6,536 bases of DNA, taken from the NCBI GenBank assembly GCA_949948825.1, contig CATLIJ010000145.1:1-6536 (forward strand), in the 5' to 3' direction. Source of the stretch: an uncultured Clostridiaceae bacterium (GTDB taxonomy: Bacteria > Bacillota > Clostridia > Lachnospirales > Lachnospiraceae). The position numbers were made by a program, and so were the translations under genes. Shown piece after piece: positions 5,463 through 6,536 of the stretch (its first letter is position 1; each line of letters begins with the position of its first letter). The notes beneath the pieces were generated by a model. It saw nothing but the letters and a program-made list of their open reading frames with translations, made no database searches and had not been told where the DNA came from.

Positions 5463-6536
5463 AAAAGAAAAATAAAATTGATTTTGCGGTATTTCCATGG
5501 GGCAAAAAGGTATTTTTTGTGTGCAGTGGTGGCTTCCCTTTTCACTACTGTTTTAAATGCTGTGACGCCGCAGATTTTTCGTTTCAGCATTGACCAGGTG
5601 CTTGGCGGGAGCGGATATGGATATCTGAAAGCGAATCTTTGGCTTTTGTCTGTCCTGGTTGTGGCTGTGGCGGCTCTGTCAGGAGTGTCCATGTTTGTGA
5701 GCAGGATTTGCACTGCGAGAGCGGGAGAGAATTTTGCAAAAAGCTTAAGAGATTCTTTGTTTGTCCATGTACAGCGGCTGCCCATGAGCTGGCATGACCA
5801 AAATCAGACCGGAGATATCATTCAGCGATGTACTTCTGATGTGGAGGTAATTCGCAATTTTGTGGTTACACAGCTTTTGGAGGTGTTCCGTACTGTATTT
5901 TTGATTGGAATTTCCTTTGCCATGATGCTGTCTATGAATGTCAGGCTGGCGATGGTCGTATTGTTGTTTGTGCCAGTGGTTGCAGCATATTCTGCTGTTT
6001 TTTACCACCTGATTGCAAAGCGTTTTATCAGGGCGGATGAGGCGGAGGGGGAATTGTCCACTGTAGTTCAGGAAAATGCAACCGGAGTGCGGGTGGTACG
6101 TGCTTTTGGACGGGAACGGTTTGAGATGGACCGGTTTTGTGAAAAAAATGAAGCATTTGCTCAGCTGTGGATTCGTCTGGGGTCTTTATCAGGGCTTTAC
6201 TGGGGCATTGGGGATTTGATTACAGGACTGCAGGTGGTTGCGGTTGTGGTGCTGGGGACAGTGGAGGCAGTACATGGAAATATGTCAGTAGGGGAGTTTG
6301 TTGCCTTTGCTTCCTACAATACTGTGCTGGTGTGGCCGGTTCGGGGGCTGGGAAGAATCCTTTCAGATATGAGCAAGGCAGGAGTGTCTTTTGAACGAGT
6401 GGATTATATTATTCAGGGAAAAGAAGAGCCATATCAGGAGCAGGACAGGGATAAAGAGCAGGAGCAAAAACCGGAACAGGAGCAGAGACCGGAGCAGGAG
6501 CAAAAACCGGAACAGGAGCAGAGACCGGAGCAGGAG
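5460..6536 (+). CDS. ABC exporter subunit, N-terminal membrane domain (partial)
   Basis: At least 359 residues are present, open to the right edge. This is the transmembrane half of a type IV (MsbA/BmrA-like) ABC exporter; a nucleotide-binding domain should follow outside the window. After a basic N-terminus (KRKIKLILRYFHGAK) come hydrophobic segments at about 18-40, 60-80, 133-158, 162-185, 246-269 and 276-300, consistent with six helices. The cytoplasmic stretch RLPMSWHDQNQTGDIIQRC between helices 2 and 3, and STVVQENATGVRVVRAFGRE between 4 and 5, are strongly characteristic of the family. MSVGEFVAF and FERVDYIIQ lead into the linker. From about residue 322 the linker becomes a Glu/Gln/Pro/Lys/Arg repeat. 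Substrate is unknown; many relatives work as heterodimers, so a partner gene may follow. It starts 76 bases after serpin 2, most likely in the same operon. Confidence 0.9.
   Translation, partial: MKRKIKLILRYFHGAKRYFLCAVVASLFTTVLNAVTPQIFRFSIDQVLGGSGYGYLKANLWLLSVLVVAVAALSGVSMFVSRICTARAGENFAKSLRDSLFVHVQRLPMSWHDQNQTGDIIQRCTSDVEVIRNFVVTQLLEVFRTVFLIGISFAMMLSMNVRLAMVVLLFVPVVAAYSAVFYHLIAKRFIRADEAEGELSTVVQENATGVRVVRAFGRERFEMDRFCEKNEAFAQLWIRLGSLSGLYWGIGDLITGLQVVAVVVLGTVEAVHGNMSVGEFVAFASYNTVLVWPVRGLGRILSDMSKAGVSFERVDYIIQGKEEPYQEQDRDKEQEQKPEQEQRPEQEQKPEQEQRPEQE
6462..6536 (+). repeat. 36-bp tandem repeat coding an EQ/PEQ-rich linker, cut by the window edge
   Basis: The unit starting GAGCAAAAACCGGAACAG at 6462 is repeated exactly at 6498, and a third copy begins at 6534. 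Each unit is itself two diverged 18-bp halves. Each encodes EQKPEQEQRPEQ in the frame of the ABC gene. A degenerate version (QEQDRDKEQ) leads into it from about 6432. The array continues beyond the window, so copy number is unknown. Confidence 0.92.

Noticed and set aside
5138..5785. 215-residue minus-strand open frame across the 27-bp repeats and the ABC start
   Set aside because: It is antisense to both genes. Its FLFLFA repeats are only the reverse reading of the A-rich tandem repeat.

Overview
The window looks like chromosomal DNA of a low-to-mid GC Gram-positive anaerobe. The best guess is a gut Clostridia/Lachnospiraceae-type bacterium. This is inferred from strong AGGAGG-type ribosome binding sites, Firmicutes-style lipoprotein signals, the HxlR/SDR pair and the serpin lipoproteins. 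No marker gene fixes the species.

Layout. Bases 1-599 hold no intact gene. There is possibly the last few codons of a plus-strand gene at the left edge, then a decayed C-terminal part of an IS630-family transposase on the minus strand (about 85-415), and a rho-independent terminator (517-552) serving the next gene. Bases 600-1702 hold a divergent pair: a minus-strand NAD(P)-binding SDR/NmrA-like oxidoreductase and a plus-strand HxlR-type winged-helix regulator with one N-terminal cysteine. They are separated by a compact AT-rich promoter/operator region. Bases 1703-2021 hold a MITE-like foldback repeat (about 1765-1924) that ends about 100 bp before the next operon.

Bases 2022-6536 form one plus-strand operon that runs off the right edge. 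It encodes a 640-residue serpin lipoprotein with an extra C-terminal domain, a second serpin lipoprotein of 463 residues without that domain, and the membrane domain of an ABC exporter subunit. Gaps between genes are 47 and 76 bp, with no terminator seen. The second gap carries a 27-bp tandem repeat that begins in the 3' end of serpin 2. The ABC gene is cut by the window edge inside a Glu/Gln/Pro-rich linker encoded by a 36-bp tandem repeat.

How the genes may work together. Two different surface-anchored serpins would present two protease baits outside the cell, against host, competitor or self proteases. The exporter may move a peptide or drug out of the cell or may only be co-transcribed; that link is inference. 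The most unusual parts are the paired serpin lipoproteins with divergent reactive loops, the unnamed C-terminal domain on the first, and the two tandem repeats around the ABC gene.
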